NCBI GenBank assembly: GCA_948468045.1
Contig: CAOKGO010000008.1
Coordinates: 1-58,833 of the forward strand
Reading direction: 5' to 3'
DNA from: an uncultured Clostridium sp.
GTDB lineage: Bacteria; Bacillota; Clostridia; TANB77; CAG-508
Length of the DNA stretch: 58,833 bases
A model generated the notes under the pieces. It worked only from the letters and a program-made list of their open reading frames with translations, made no database searches and was not told where the DNA came from. Numbering within the stretch: the first letter of the stretch is position 1; every line of letters starts with the position of its first letter. Positions 37,780-49,047 of the stretch are shown piece by piece. The position numbers and the translations under genes were made by a program.

Positions 37780-39933
37780 ATGTATGAAAGAAGCGCTATT
37801 GTTTTAGAAAGATATCTAGAAAAGCTTTTAAAATTTGATAAAACATATAATCTAAAGAAAAATAATGAAAATTATAGTGAATTAATAAATGAAATTGAAA
37901 ACTATCAAATTATGACAAATAAAGAAACAAAAGTAATACAAGAATTTGATGATGCAGTTGCAAAAATAGAGGGGTTGCAACAAGAACAGGAAAGATTATG
38001 CAAGTCTAACATGAAATTAGAAAGTGATAGGGTGCAATTTTTTAAGGATTTAGGAGAAGATGCACAAGTATTAGATGGCAAATTTAAGAGAATAGAAGTT
38101 GCACTTGACAAAAATAATGCACAATTAAAAGAAATTAGAGAAGAATTTGTTAGACAATTAAATGACTTTTCACAAAAACAAAAAGATAGAAATAAATGTG
38201 ATAAAGCAAAAAGAATAGGTGAAGCAAAACATATTGAATATATTCAAAGAATGCATACAGAATTTGAAGAAATTAATATTAAAGATGTAGTAGAAATGAA
38301 AGATTTTATTACTTCTGAAAAAGAACATATCAAACAAGATGTTCTTTTGATTATGTCAAAAAATGGGAAAAGTGAAAGAGTTGCATTTGATCAAGATGTA
38401 TTAAGAAAAGCTATTAACACTAGAATTGATATAGCAGAAAAAGAGGCAGACTGTTATACATCTGTTTATGATAAAATGAAAAAGTTATTAGCAGAAACTG
38501 ATAATGAAACAATTAGACTAAACAAATATAAAAAAACATTAAGAGATACAAGTGTTAAATTAGCATTTTTAGATGCAGTAAAAGACTATATTGTAAGTTT
38601 TTTAGATTATGAGAGAATGACAGCAATAAATGGTGCAAAAGCACATAAAAAAATGATGGTAGAAGCTTGTAACAACTTTGAACGTGATATGATACAAATT
38701 AGAAATCTATATGAATTAATTTTAAAAGAAGCAGCTAGTAGGTCTACAAAAAAAGCATATAAAGAATTATATAATAAAACATATCTAAGAAATATTGAAG
38801 ATAAAGAGAAAAACTTTGAACAAGAAGTAAATAATGTAAATATCAGTATGGCAACAGTAATAAATTCAAATTATTGGAGAATTGAAGGAATTAAAAACAT
38901 ATATAATGTATTCCAAAAAGAAGTATCTGAAAAATTTGAAAAAGATTTATCTGAATTTAGAATTGATGAAGAGGAAACAGAATTAGAAAATGCTCAAGTA
39001 ACGATACAAGAAAGTTATGGCATAAACTTAGAAAATGACAAAAACACAACTAAAAAGAAACACAGAGTAATTCAAATTTTAAAAGATGAAGAGGAAGAAG
39101 ACGAAATAGAAGACTATTATGACAGTAAAGAAGACGAAAAAGAGAATTTTGAAATTGAAGAAGAATATTATGACAGTGAAGAAGACGACAAAGAATACTA
39201 TGACAATGAAGAAGACGAAGAATATTATGACAATGAAGAAGACGAAGAAGAGTATGACGATGAAGAAGATGAAGAAGAATATTATGACGATGAAGAAGAC
39301 GAAGAATATTATGACGATGAAGAAGATGATGATGAAGATTATGACAGCGAAGAAGATGAAGAAGAGTATTATGACGATGAAGAAGATGAAGAAGATTATG
39401 ACAGCGAAGAAGAAGATGAAGAAGAGTATTATGAAGATGAAGAAGAATATTATGACGGCGAAGAAGATGAAGAAGAGTATTATAATAGCGAAGAAGAAAG
39501 CGAAGAATATGACAATGAAGAACAGTATAGTGATTTTCAATTAGAATATAATGATAGAAAGAGAAAGATAGAGGAAAAAGAAAAAGACCAATACATAGAA
39601 AATTATATAAATACATATGAAGAAGAAGATGATGACGACTATAAAGCTTATTATGAAAGAAGAAGAACTACATATAATGACTATTATGACGACGACGATG
39701 ATGAGGAATACGAAAATATTTATGAATATAAATATGATGAAGAAGATGAAGAAGAAAACAAAAATAAGAAGAAAAGGCAAAAAGGTGATGACTATTTTGA
39801 TGATGAAGATAGTTTAGATAATATAATTGCAAAAAGTAGAAAAAAAGCAATAAAAAGAACAACACATAAAAGAGGGAATAAAGGTATATTAGACAAATTC
39901 TTTAATAAAGATTTTAAAATGAAACTATTTTAA
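37780..39933 (+). CDS. Coiled-coil protein with a large Asp/Glu/Tyr repeat region
   Basis: 717 residues; ATG 37780 with TTTTTGGGGG upstream. Residues 1 to about 410 are charged and helical with heptad-like patterns. Residues about 430-590 are made of repeats of the type [13 protein letters not shown], with a few DSEE variants. A Lys/Arg-rich end ([21 protein letters not shown]) follows. No signal peptide or membrane helix, so probably cytoplasmic. I do not recognise a family. The extreme acidity with regularly spaced tyrosines could bind cations, basic proteins or DNA-binding partners; this is speculation. Monocistronic between an MFS and an ABC gene. Confidence 0.75.
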   Translation: MYERSAIVLERYLEKLLKFDKTYNLKKNNENYSELINEIENYQIMTNKETKVIQEFDDAVAKIEGLQQEQERLCKSNMKLESDRVQFFKDLGEDAQVLDGKFKRIEVALDKNNAQLKEIREEFVRQLNDFSQKQKDRNKCDKAKRIGEAKHIEYIQRMHTEFEEINIKDVVEMKDFITSEKEHIKQDVLLIMSKNGKSERVAFDQDVLRKAINTRIDIAEKEADCYTSVYDKMKKLLAETDNETIRLNKYKKTLRDTSVKLAFLDAVKDYIVSFLDYERMTAINGAKAHKKMMVEACNNFERDMIQIRNLYELILKEAASRSTKKAYKELYNKTYLRNIEDKEKNFEQEVNNVNISMATVINSNYWRIEGIKNIYNVFQKEVSEKFEKDLSEFRIDEEETELENAQVTIQESYGINLENDKNTTKKKHRVIQILKDEEEEDEIEDYYDSKEDEKENFEIEEEYYDSEEDDKEYYDNEEDEEYYDNEEDEEEYDDEEDEEEYYDDEEDEEYYDDEEDDDEDYDSEEDEEEYYDDEEDEEDYDSEEEDEEEYYEDEEEYYDGEEDEEEYYNSEEESEEYDNEEQYSDFQLEYNDRKRKIEEKEKDQYIENYINTYEEEDDDDYKAYYERRRTTYNDYYDDDDDEEYENIYEYKYDEEDEEENKNKKKRQKGDDYFDDEDSLDNIIAKSRKKAIKRTTHKRGNKGILDKFFNKDFKMKLF
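39160..39530 (+). repeat. In-gene tandem repeat (GAAGAAGA / TATTATGAC units)
   Basis: DNA units such as GAAGAATATTATGACGATG recur with variations, coding E-E-Y-Y-D-D. The degenerate spacing suggests slippage-driven growth. Long antisense and shifted frames here are by-products. Confidence 0.8.
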
Positions 39934-39961
39934 AAATAAAATAGAGGCAAAGGGAGGAACT

Positions 39962-42566
39962 ATGTTAAAATTAGAGAAAATCACTAAAGATTACATTTCA
40001 GGAGATTCTAAAGTTCAAGCATTAAAAGGAATTGATATAGAATTCAGAAAAAGCGAATTTGTATCAATTCTAGGGCAAAGTGGGTGTGGTAAAACCACAC
40101 TTTTAAATATAATAGGAGGATTAGACCAATATACTTCACGGAGATTTAATCATTAATGGAAAATCAACTAAGAAATTCAAAAATAAAGATTGGGATGCAT
40201 ACCGTAACTATTCAATTGGTTTTGTTTTTCAAAGTTACAATCTAATTCCACACCAAACAATTTTATCAAATGTGGAACTTGCTTTAACAATTTCAGGAGT
40301 ATCAAGAAAAGAAAGAAAACAAAGAGCAATACAAGCATTAGAAGATGTTGGATTAAAAGAACAAATCCATAAAAAGCCAAACCAACTATCTGGTGGTCAA
40401 ATGCAAAGAGTAGCAATTGCAAGGGCATTGGTAAATAATCCGGACATAATATTGGCAGATGAGCCAACAGGTGCATTAGATACAAAAACAAGCAGACAAA
40501 TAATGGAGATTTTAAAAGAAATAGCAAAAAACAAATTAATAGTAATGGTAACACATAATCCAGAATTAGCACAAGAATATTCTACAAGAATTGTCAAAAT
40601 ATTAGATGGTGTAATTACAGATGATTCAAAACCATTTACAGAACAAGACAAAAAAACAGAAAAAGTGCAAGCAAAAAACGGAAGAACATCAATGAAATTT
40701 TTTACGGCTTTAAGACTAAGTTTAAACAACTTAATGACAAAAAAAGGAAGAACATTATTAACATCATTTGCAGGAAGTATAGGAATTATAGGGATTGCCC
40801 TTATACTTGCTATTTCAACAGGAGTGCAAAACTATATAAATAAAGTAGAAGAAGATACTTTGTCATCATACCCAATTACAATTCAAGAAACAAGTATAGA
40901 TATGTCAGCAATGATGGCATCTATGATGGGAACAGAAAGTAGTAATCAAAATTCAGAAGATGGAAAAGTACATTCAGCAGATATTATGAATGAAATGATA
41001 ACAACATTATCAAATAAAAAAGAAAGTAACAATTTAGAAGAATTAAAAAAATACTTAGAAGATGGTAATAATGAAATAACAAATAACAGCAATAGTATTG
41101 AATATGGATATAATTTAAAAATCAATTTATATAAACCAAACACAGAAAATGGAATCGTAAAAGTAAATCCAAGTACTGTTATGAATGCATTTGGAATGGG
41201 AGATATGATAGAAGCACAAAACAATTCTTCTGTTGCATCTATGTTTGGTGATACAATGATGACAAACACAGACATATGGATAGAAATGCTAAATAATACG
41301 AAACTATTAGAAACACAATTTGATTTAGTAAAAGGAAATTGGCCAAAAGCATATAATGAAGTTGTTTTAATCTTAAAAGAAGATGGAAGAATTGATGATT
41401 ATACTTTATATTCTTTAGGATTGAAAAATCAGGAAGAATTAGAAGAAAAGTGGAAAGCGGTAGAAAAAGGAGAAAAAATAGAAGAAAATCAAGAAAGCAC
41501 ATCATATACATATGACGAATTAATGAACCTATCTTTTAAATTATTGCTAAATTCAGATTATTATAAAAAAGAAAATGGATTATGGCTAAACCAAAAAGAT
41601 GATGAACAATATATGAAAGATAAAATAGCATCAGCAGAAGAAATAAAAGTAGTAGGAATTATAAAACAAAATGAACAAAGTGTGGCAAGTACTAGTGTAA
41701 CTAGTGGAATTGGATATACTAAAGATTTGAAAGAACATGTAATAAAAAAATCAAATGAAGCTGAAATTGTAAAAGAGCAAAAAGAAAAACCAGAAATTAA
41801 TGTATTTTCAGGTTTAGAATTTCCAAAAGAAGAAGAAAAAGACAAAATGGTAAATTTAAGTAATGAGCAAAAAATGGCAATGAGCAAATTAAGTAGTGAA
41901 GAAATTGCAAAAATGATGGAAACATATACAGCAAATAAAGATGCGAGTTATGACAAAAACTTAGAAACTTTAGCTGCAATAGATATGGAAAAACCTAAAT
42001 CTATTAGTATATATCCAAAGAATTTTGAAGCAAAAGACAAAATAGCAGATGCCATAGAAGCTTATAATCAAAAGCAAAAAGACGAACAAAAAGAAGCAAA
42101 TGTTATAAATTACACAGATATGGTAGGAATCATGATGAAATCAGTTAGTCAAATCATTGACACTATTAGTTATGTATTAATTGCATTTGTTGCTATATCT
42201 TTAATTGTATCTTCTATTATGATAGGAATTATTACTTATATTTCTGTACTAGAAAGAACAAAGGAAATAGGAATTTTAAGAGCTATTGGAGCTTCTAAAA
42301 GAGATATTTCAAGAGTATTTAATGCAGAAACATTTATTTTAGGATTAATATCAGGACTATTAGGAATTGGAATAACAATATTACTTACAATTCCAATTAA
42401 CAGTATGATTTATAACTTAACAGGAGTAGTAGTAACAACTATGGTGCCACCACTTGCAGGAGTTATATTAGTTATAATTAGCATGTTATTAACAATGGTT
42501 GCAGGTTTAATACCATCTAAAATGGCAAGTAAAAAAGACCCAGTAGAAGCATTAAGAAGTGAATAA
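39962..42566 (+). CDS. MacB-like ABC transporter (ATPase fused to FtsX permease) with one CGG +1 shift
   Basis: 867 residues reconstructed from ATG 39962 (AGGGAGGAAC upstream). The N-terminal ATPase begins [11 protein letters not shown] with Walker [10 protein letters not shown]. At CGG 40139 the frame moves +1, joining LDQYTS to [13 protein letters not shown], the ordinary family sequence. Signature LSGGQMQR, Walker [15 protein letters not shown] membrane helix near residue 265, a long extracytoplasmic domain (to about residue 720) and three C-terminal helices complete the MacB/YtrF-like plan. Probably an antimicrobial peptide or envelope exporter. Without the shift only about 65 residues would be made. 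Confidence 0.9.
40139..40141 (+). other. CGG +1 shift site 9 (MacB-like codon 60)
   Basis: ACT TCA CGG AGA TTT AAT CAT TAA in frame 0. Skipping C gives ACT TCA GGA GAT TTA ATC ATT, the conserved SGDLIING. Confidence 0.93.
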
Positions 42567-42576
42567 AATAAAATGT

Positions 42577-42625
42577 AAAATATCAAATTAAAAGTCATGT
42601 ATTATACTTTAGTTTGATATTTTTT
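42577..42625 (+). terminator. Terminator after the MacB-like gene
   Basis: AAAATATCAAA (42577-42587) and TTTGATATTTTTT (42612-42624) pair over a 24-base loop. The rest of the 290-base gap to 42856 contains only the sortase promoter. Confidence 0.6.
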
Positions 42626-42767
42626 GCTATAATATTTTAAACATAGTTTTCAAATATTTAATTAGCGATTTTTATAAAATGAAAGTAACATAAAGGAACT
42701 TTTGTATTGCAATAAAACTAACTAATGGTGCAGGTTTGAAAAAAAATTAAAATATTAAAAAATACTA

Positions 42768-42796
42768 TTGACTTATAAAATAAAATGGGGTAAAAT
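42768..42796 (+). promoter_or_regulatory. Promoter of the sortase-cohesin cluster
   Basis: TTGACT (42768-42773), 17 bases, TAAAAT (42791-42796). Confidence 0.5.
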
Positions 42797-42856
42797 GTCA
42801 TTGTGTAACCTAAAACAGATTAAAAAACAATATAAGGGGGTGAATTTTTTAGAAAA

Positions 42857-43525
42857 GTGGGAATGACAGTTTATGATAAAGCCAAAAGAGCCAAAAAGAA
42901 CTCGAATAAAAAAAAGGTGGTAGTAACTTGTATTATTTTGCTAGTAATAATTTTAGCTATTGGCTATATAGTATATAGTAGTAGATTTTGGGAATTTAAA
43001 AATGACTATAATCAAATAGATAGTGAGAATATTGAAACAGAGCAAAATGATACACCAGTAGAAGAAGTACCAGTTGTAGAAGAACCGCAAGATGAAATTG
43101 TTGATACTAGTGATATACCAGCAACAATGGGAAAATATAAAGTGGTTGGTCAATTAGTTATTGACAAAATAGATGTTAAAAAGAACATCTTAGCGGTATC
43201 AGAAAATGCCTCATTAGCATTATCAGTGGCACATTTTTATCCACCAAATCTAGGCGTAAACGAGTCAGGAAACTTTTGTATTGATGGGCATAACTGGAAA
43301 GGTATGCTAGCAAGGTTGTCTGAAATGCAAGTAGGAGATACTTTTTACATGATTAACCGAGAAACAAAAACAAAAGTAAACTATGAGATATATAATAGAT
43401 ATACTTGTGTTCCAGAAGATTTATCATGTTTAGAACAAAATCATGATGGAAAGAGAGAAGTAACTCTCATAACTTGTAATCCAGGAGGACTTACAAGATT
43501 AATCTGCAAGGCGAGAGAGACATAA
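42857..43525 (+). CDS. Sortase
   Basis: About 222 residues. GTG 42857 or ATG 42863; AAGGGGGTG lies farther upstream than usual (about 16 bases), so the start is uncertain. Short cytoplasmic basic segment, one membrane helix (VVVTCIILLVIILAIGYIVY), acidic linker, then the sortase barrel: catalytic His in CIDGHNWKGM, Cys in EVTLITCNPGG and Arg in LTRLICKA. Sortases cleave LPxTG-like signals and link proteins to the wall. The next gene carries an LNQTG-type C-terminal signal and is the likely substrate. Confidence 0.88.
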   Translation: MGMTVYDKAKRAKKNSNKKKVVVTCIILLVIILAIGYIVYSSRFWEFKNDYNQIDSENIETEQNDTPVEEVPVVEEPQDEIVDTSDIPATMGKYKVVGQLVIDKIDVKKNILAVSENASLALSVAHFYPPNLGVNESGNFCIDGHNWKGMLARLSEMQVGDTFYMINRETKTKVNYEIYNRYTCVPEDLSCLEQNHDGKREVTLITCNPGGLTRLICKARET

Positions 43526-43590
43526 AAAAATAACGAAAAAGTACATAAAATGTACATACAAACGTAAAAAAAGAAAGGAATGAAATTAAA

Positions 43591-44289
43591 ATGAAAAATA
43601 TGAAAAAAACAATAATAGGAGTAGCAATTATAGCTATGTTTTTAATAACAATGATGGGGAGCGTTAATGCTGCAAGCATGACAGCAAGTGCAAACGAAGT
43701 AGAAGTAAATAAAGGAGTATCAGTTACAATTAGTACAGATGTAACAATGAAAGCAGTTCAATTTAAATTAAATTATGACACATCAAAATTCGAATATACA
43801 GGATATACATCAAAAGCAGGAGCAACAGCAACAGTAACAAAAACAGCTGATGGTTTAACATTCGCATTAGCTAACTCAGCAGCACCAGAAGATGCAAAAT
43901 CAATAGTACTTAACTTTACAGCAAAAGCTGAAACAGCAAACGTAAATGAAGAAACATTTACAATCAGTGGATTCAAAGCTGGAACATCAACAGACAAAGA
44001 CAACAACATAAACGCAACAGCAACAGTTAAAGTAGTAGCAGCACCAGTAGTAGATCCAGAACAACCAGAAAACCCAGAACAACCAGGAAATACAGGAAAT
44101 GAAGATAACAATAAACCAGCTGAAGATAATACAGACAACAAAGGAACAACAACAAACAACAACGATAAAGTTGGAACAAACGGAAAAGTTATCACAAAAT
44201 TAAATCAAACAGGAACACCATTATTTATAGGAGCAGCAGTTGTAGTTGCTTTAGCAGGTGCAGTATTAGTAGTTAGAAAAGCAAAATAA
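43591..44289 (+). CDS. Cell-wall-anchored protein with cohesin-like domain
   Basis: 232 residues; ATG 43591 with AAGAAAGGA. Signal peptide residues 1-27, a cohesin-like beta-sandwich (about 30-150; VSVTISTDVTMKAVQFKLNYD, then KSIVLNFTAKA), a Pro/Glu then Asn/Thr/Asp linker, and a sorting signal LNQTGTPLF, hydrophobic helix and RKAK tail. LNQTG replaces LPxTG. Known: cohesins bind dockerins. The next gene encodes a dockerin-like module, so the two may form a surface complex. Codons ending in C (AAC, GAC) are more frequent here than in neighbours, hinting at high expression. Confidence 0.8.
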   Translation: MKNMKKTIIGVAIIAMFLITMMGSVNAASMTASANEVEVNKGVSVTISTDVTMKAVQFKLNYDTSKFEYTGYTSKAGATATVTKTADGLTFALANSAAPEDAKSIVLNFTAKAETANVNEETFTISGFKAGTSTDKDNNINATATVKVVAAPVVDPEQPENPEQPGNTGNEDNNKPAEDNTDNKGTTTNNNDKVGTNGKVITKLNQTGTPLFIGAAVVVALAGAVLVVRKAK

Positions 44290-44363
44290 GACTATTAAAT
44301 AGAAAAGTTAAAATAAAACTAAAACAAAAAAAGATAAATTAGAACTTTTGGGAGGAATGAAAA

Positions 44364-47300
44364 GTGAAAAATAATTATAAATTTTTATCATCATTAGCTT
44401 TAACAGGAATGTTAGCAACAAGCATTATGGGTACAACAGTAAATGCTGCAACACCATCAGTAGATGTAATAGGAGTTTGCTCAAATGTATTAAACAATAA
44501 AATAGTACCAGTTGTTGTTAAAAATGGAGCAGATTGTGTAACAATGGCAGATATCAAAAACAGTGGAAAATTTGATATAGTTTCAGTTATAGATGCAAAT
44601 GCACCATTAAAAACAGGAAGCAAATTTAAAGTAAAAGATGGAACAGAATATACAGTAGTTGTTTACGGAGATGCAAACAAAGATGGTTCTGTAGATACAT
44701 TTGATGCTTTATATATCCAAGAAAATGCATTTAATGAATTTAAAGGAGAAGAAAAAGTAGCAGCAGATGTAATTAGAAAAGATAATTCAGGAGTAGATAC
44801 TTTTGATGCTTTAAGAATTCAAGAATATGCTGGTGGAGCACAAACAAGAATAACAGATGAACCACATACACCAGATTCAGATCCAGTAGTTACAGATTCA
44901 AACTACACAATAAAAGTAAATGAAAATGGATTTATAAACAACCAAAATGATGCAAAAACTAAAGTTGAATTAAAACTTGCTAAAACTTATGATGAAGCAA
45001 AAACATTAAAAGTTAAAGTAATAGATGAAAACGAAAATGCTAAAGAAGTAACTGTTACAATACCAGCTCATACAGATACATATGTATTCACAGATGCTGA
45101 AGCAATTGATACAACAGCAGCAACAGCTTTAGCAAATGGAGAAATAACAATTGAATTATATGAGGGGACTAAACTAGTAGGAATAACTAAAGCAACAAAA
45201 CATGTAGAAACACCAGTAGCTGCAAAAATAAGTGCTTCTCGTCCAAGTGCTACAACAGCAGCATTATCTTTAGAAGGATATGGAGAAGGAAAAATAGTTA
45301 CAGTAAAATATACTATTGCTGGAACAACTGAAGAAAAAGAAATAAATAATGTAAATGACAAATTAACAAATCAAAAACTTGATTACGTATTTCCAGAAGG
45401 AGCTACAACAATGGATATAACTTTAATTGACGAATATGGAAATGAAGTTGATATAGATGATGTAGCTATCCCAGCTCATGGAGCAAAAGCTGAAGATTCA
45501 GTTGAAAAAGTAACTGCACCAGATTTAACAAAAACAGGTGTAGCTAAATTTACAACAGATACAGCTATCACAGGTGAAGCTATATTATATGATGCAAATG
45601 GAAATATTGTAGACAAAAAAGAAATAACAGCAGCAGACAACGTAACATTTAACTTAGACAAAGCAGGAAAATACAGAGTTGGAGTAGTTGTTACAGGAAA
45701 CGGAACTACAACAACAAATTCAGAAGAAGTATTCTCAGACTTTGTAGAAGTTAAAGAATTAAATGCTGTAAGCAATGTAGAATTTAATGTTGAAAAAAAC
45801 GGAGATAAAGTAATTGTATTTACAGACTCTAATGATACAAAAAATGTAGATGAAACTACACCTTATGCTATTTCATTTGAAAAATTAGATGGAGATAATG
45901 GATATGTAGCAGATTCAACAGTTAATGCAACTATAGATGCTGAAAAACATACAGCAACTATTACAGGACTTAATGCAGGTACAGTTTACAGAGCAACTAT
46001 CGTTGTAAATCCTAAAGCAAATCAAGGGCAATGGATTAAAAATTCAAATCCAACAGTATCTAGTCCATTCTTCTTTATAGATGCTTCTAACTTACTTGGA
46101 GCTTTAGATTCAAGAACAGATAATTCATTAACATATGAATTAGCAAATCCTATTACAGTTAATGGAACAGAAGCTACATATAAAGCAGAAGTATATAAAG
46201 TTAATGAAGACCAAAGTGGTGTAGAATATATGTCAGACATAATGGAAAGCAAAGCTGCAGTTGTAACAGAAACAAAAGCAGGTAAATTCTTAACAATAGA
46301 AGGATTAGAAGATAATCAAAAATATGTTATAAGAATAATTGCAAATGTTGGAGATGTTCAAGGAGAATCTAATTTAATAGGATATAATGCAGGAGCATAT
46401 GCTAGTGCACCAAAAACATATACAACAACACCAGCAATTAAAGGATTAAAAGTTGTTCAAACATCTGATATAACAGATACAACAAAAGCAGTTGCAGGAA
46501 CATTATTTGTAGATGCAACTAATGATAAAGTAATAGTTAATGGAGATAAAGAAAATGTAATTACAATAGGAACAGCTAATAACAACTACACTCCTGAATT
46601 TAATTCTATACTTACTTTAGCTAAAAGTTTATTAAATAACGATAAAATAACAGTAAACAACGAATCAGTAAATCTTGAATTAACTGATGATGAAAGTTCT
46701 TCTAATGTAATGACATTAACTAGTGATTATAAAGGTTTAACAATAAATGTTAAAGGTCAAGGAATTGAAAGTGACAGAAAAATGGAAATTGCTAGTGGTG
46801 CAAAATTAGAAAAACTAACAGTTGAAGGTAATGGACTTATATTAGCTTTAACTAACAATGATGCTGATACAGAAGTAGTTATAGCTAATGGTGCAGAAGT
46901 TAAAGTTACAGGAACTAATAAAACTTATACACTTGCAAAAGGTGCAACAGCTACAATAGAAGGTATAACAGTAAATACAACAAATGCTGATATATCAATG
47001 ACATCTACAGGAGATAAAGCATTAACAGTAAATGCACCAAAAGGAGATCTTAATACAGACTTAACATTTACAAATAATAACAATGGTAGATATGATGTAG
47101 CTGATGAAGCAACAATAAACTTTGCATCAAATGACCAAACATCAAGAATTGCTGGAACAGTTAAAATCAACTCAACAAATGGTAGTGTAAAAGTAACATC
47201 ACCTAATGACAATTCTTTAGATGTAACAAAACTTAACTTAGCTATAGATGTAACAGATGCAGATGTTGACATTACAGGATTTGAAGATTCAGCAAAAGTT

Positions 47301-47663
47301 AATGTTAGTGTTGCTACAACTGAAGCTAAAAAGACAGAAACAGTAATTAAAGCAATAGCAAAAAATATTGATATGCTTGATGAATTAGATGGTCTTACAG
47401 TAGCAGACAATGACGAAATAATATTAAAACAATATGCTGTTAATGAAGAAATGAAAGCTAAAATCGGTGGAACAGCTGATACAGTAATTACAGGTAAAAA
47501 CAGAGAATTAATGCAAGAATTTATTAACACATTTGGAGTTAATGATGAAAACGTTAAATTAACAATTGTTGATGTTGCTACAGGAAGTGTTACTATTACA
47601 TTCCCTAAAGAAACAGATATGTCAAAAGTAAATCTTTCAGGATTTGCAACATATGGAGAATAA
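44364..47663 (+). CDS. Large secreted protein with N-terminal dockerin-like module
   Basis: 1099 residues; GTG 44364 with GGGAGGAATG. Signal peptide 1-29 (ends NAA). A first domain (about 30-95) is followed by a dockerin-like pair: YGDANKDGSVDTFDALYIQ (Ca loop D-x-N-x-D-G-x-V-x-x-x-D) and a more degenerate RKDNSGVDTFDALRIQEYAGG. Several beta-sandwich/fibronectin-like domains (about 165-700), then a region of short beta-rich repeats resembling a beta-helix. No cell-wall sorting signal or membrane anchor is present at the C-terminus (SGFATYGE), so attachment through the cohesin-like partner is an attractive explanation. An S-layer-like role is also possible. Confidence 0.78.
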   Translation: MKNNYKFLSSLALTGMLATSIMGTTVNAATPSVDVIGVCSNVLNNKIVPVVVKNGADCVTMADIKNSGKFDIVSVIDANAPLKTGSKFKVKDGTEYTVVVYGDANKDGSVDTFDALYIQENAFNEFKGEEKVAADVIRKDNSGVDTFDALRIQEYAGGAQTRITDEPHTPDSDPVVTDSNYTIKVNENGFINNQNDAKTKVELKLAKTYDEAKTLKVKVIDENENAKEVTVTIPAHTDTYVFTDAEAIDTTAATALANGEITIELYEGTKLVGITKATKHVETPVAAKISASRPSATTAALSLEGYGEGKIVTVKYTIAGTTEEKEINNVNDKLTNQKLDYVFPEGATTMDITLIDEYGNEVDIDDVAIPAHGAKAEDSVEKVTAPDLTKTGVAKFTTDTAITGEAILYDANGNIVDKKEITAADNVTFNLDKAGKYRVGVVVTGNGTTTTNSEEVFSDFVEVKELNAVSNVEFNVEKNGDKVIVFTDSNDTKNVDETTPYAISFEKLDGDNGYVADSTVNATIDAEKHTATITGLNAGTVYRATIVVNPKANQGQWIKNSNPTVSSPFFFIDASNLLGALDSRTDNSLTYELANPITVNGTEATYKAEVYKVNEDQSGVEYMSDIMESKAAVVTETKAGKFLTIEGLEDNQKYVIRIIANVGDVQGESNLIGYNAGAYASAPKTYTTTPAIKGLKVVQTSDITDTTKAVAGTLFVDATNDKVIVNGDKENVITIGTANNNYTPEFNSILTLAKSLLNNDKITVNNESVNLELTDDESSSNVMTLTSDYKGLTINVKGQGIESDRKMEIASGAKLEKLTVEGNGLILALTNNDADTEVVIANGAEVKVTGTNKTYTLAKGATATIEGITVNTTNADISMTSTGDKALTVNAPKGDLNTDLTFTNNNNGRYDVADEATINFASNDQTSRIAGTVKINSTNGSVKVTSPNDNSLDVTKLNLAIDVTDADVDITGFEDSAKVNVSVATTEAKKTETVIKAIAKNIDMLDELDGLTVADNDEIILKQYAVNEEMKAKIGGTADTVITGKNRELMQEFINTFGVNDENVKLTIVDVATGSVTITFPKETDMSKVNLSGFATYGE

Positions 47664-47678
47664 TTACTATTAAGGTAA

Positions 47679-47717
47679 TAAAAAAAGAAGTAATCTTTTC
47701 ATAGATTGCTTCTTTTG
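47679..47717 (+). terminator. Terminator after the dockerin-bearing gene
   Basis: AAAGAAGTAATC, TTTTCATA, GATTGCTTCTTTT; imperfect stem with a T-rich end. Confidence 0.7.
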
Positions 47718-47843
47718 ATGTTATAGTAAAAACCAAAGATTTTATATTTAAATAAACCATAAGCTTGCTTTTTTCTTCAATTTATACTATTATTATATAG
47801 ACAAAATAATATAAAATAGTCATAAAAATTGAAGGAGGAAAAA

Positions 47844-48953
47844 ATGAACAAATATTATTTTACATCAGAAAGTGTAACAGAGGGGCATCCAGACAAACTA
47901 TGTGATACAATATCAGATAAAATATTAGATGAATGTATAAAGCAAGATAAAAATGCAAGAGTAGCAGTAGAAACTTTTGCATCTCAAAATAAAATTGCAT
48001 TAGCAGGTCAAATAACAATGCAAGGACAAGTTGATTATGAAAAAATTGTTAGAAAAACAATTGAAGAGATTGGGTATGGAGATGCAAAAATAGATATAGA
48101 CCCTAAAACTTGTCAAATAGACATCAATATAACAAAACAAAGTCTAGATATTGCAATGGGAGTAGATGTAGGAGGAGCAGGAGACCAAGGAATCATGTTT
48201 GGCTTTGCATCAGATGAAACCGAAAACTATATGCCATATGCAATTAGTATGGCACACAAATTATCTAAAAAACTAACAGAGGTAAGAAAAGAAAAAATAA
48301 TACCATATTTACGTCCAGATGGAAAAACACAAATAACTGTAGAATACGAAGATGGCAAACCTAAAAGAATTGAAACTATTTTAATTTCTACTCAACATGA
48401 GGCAGAAGTTACTATGGAGCAATTAAAAAAAGATATTATAGAAAAGGTAATTAAACAAACTGTGCCAAAAAATATGATAGATGAAAATACAAACATATAT
48501 ATAAACCCAACAGGAAGATTTGTTATTGGTGGGCCGCTAGGAGATACAGGGCTAACTGGAAGAAAAATAATAGTAGATACTTATGGTGGATATAGTAGAC
48601 ATGGTGGAGGATGTTTTTCAGGAAAAGACCCAAGTAAGGTAGACCGTAGCAGCTGCTATATGATGAGGCATATTGCTAAAAATATAGTTGCAAATGGTTA
48701 TGCTAAAAAATGTGAAATACAAGTATCTTATGCAATTGGAATGGAAGAACCATTATCAATTTATGTAGATACTTTTGGAACAGGAACAAAATCACAAGAG
48801 GAATTAGTATATTTAATAAAAACAAAGTTTAATTTGACTCCAGATGGAATTATAAATTATTTGAATTTAAAACAACCTATATATTCTGAAACAACAAATT
48901 ATGGACACTTTGGAAAAGAAAATCTACCTTGGGAAAAAATCATAAAAATTTAA
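47844..48953 (+). CDS. metK: S-adenosylmethionine synthetase
   Basis: 369 residues from ATG 47844, preceded by GAAGGAGG; an in-frame TTG at 47829 would overlap that ribosome site. Makes SAM from methionine and [17 protein letters not shown] (N-terminal ATP/metal site), [12 protein letters not shown] (signature 1) and [17 protein letters not shown] (signature 2, usually GGGAFSGKD) are present. Slightly shorter than the usual ~385-395 residues. No SAM riboswitch was recognised in the 180-base leader, which holds the upstream terminator. Confidence 0.96.
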   Translation: MNKYYFTSESVTEGHPDKLCDTISDKILDECIKQDKNARVAVETFASQNKIALAGQITMQGQVDYEKIVRKTIEEIGYGDAKIDIDPKTCQIDINITKQSLDIAMGVDVGGAGDQGIMFGFASDETENYMPYAISMAHKLSKKLTEVRKEKIIPYLRPDGKTQITVEYEDGKPKRIETILISTQHEAEVTMEQLKKDIIEKVIKQTVPKNMIDENTNIYINPTGRFVIGGPLGDTGLTGRKIIVDTYGGYSRHGGGCFSGKDPSKVDRSSCYMMRHIAKNIVANGYAKKCEIQVSYAIGMEEPLSIYVDTFGTGTKSQEELVYLIKTKFNLTPDGIINYLNLKQPIYSETTNYGHFGKENLPWEKIIKI

Positions 48954-48988
48954 AGTCTTTTATATTATAAAAGGCTTTCTTTTTTTGT
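48952..48988 (+). terminator. metK terminator
   Basis: AAAGTCTTTTA, TATTA, TAAAAGGCTTT followed by CTTTTTTT; overlaps the metK stop. Confidence 0.75.
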
Positions 48989-49047
48989 AAAATACTGGTA
49001 TAATAATTGTGCAAAAGATAAATTTTTAATATACAAGGAGAATAAAG

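Noticed and set aside
39050..39865. Long antisense and shifted reading frames over the acidic repeat region
   Set aside because: They are by-products of the repetitive GAA/GAT codons of the forward gene; no ribosome sites or plausible protein composition.
47664..47843. SAM riboswitch upstream of metK
   Set aside because: The leader is short, contains the preceding gene's terminator and lacks recognisable SAM-box elements.
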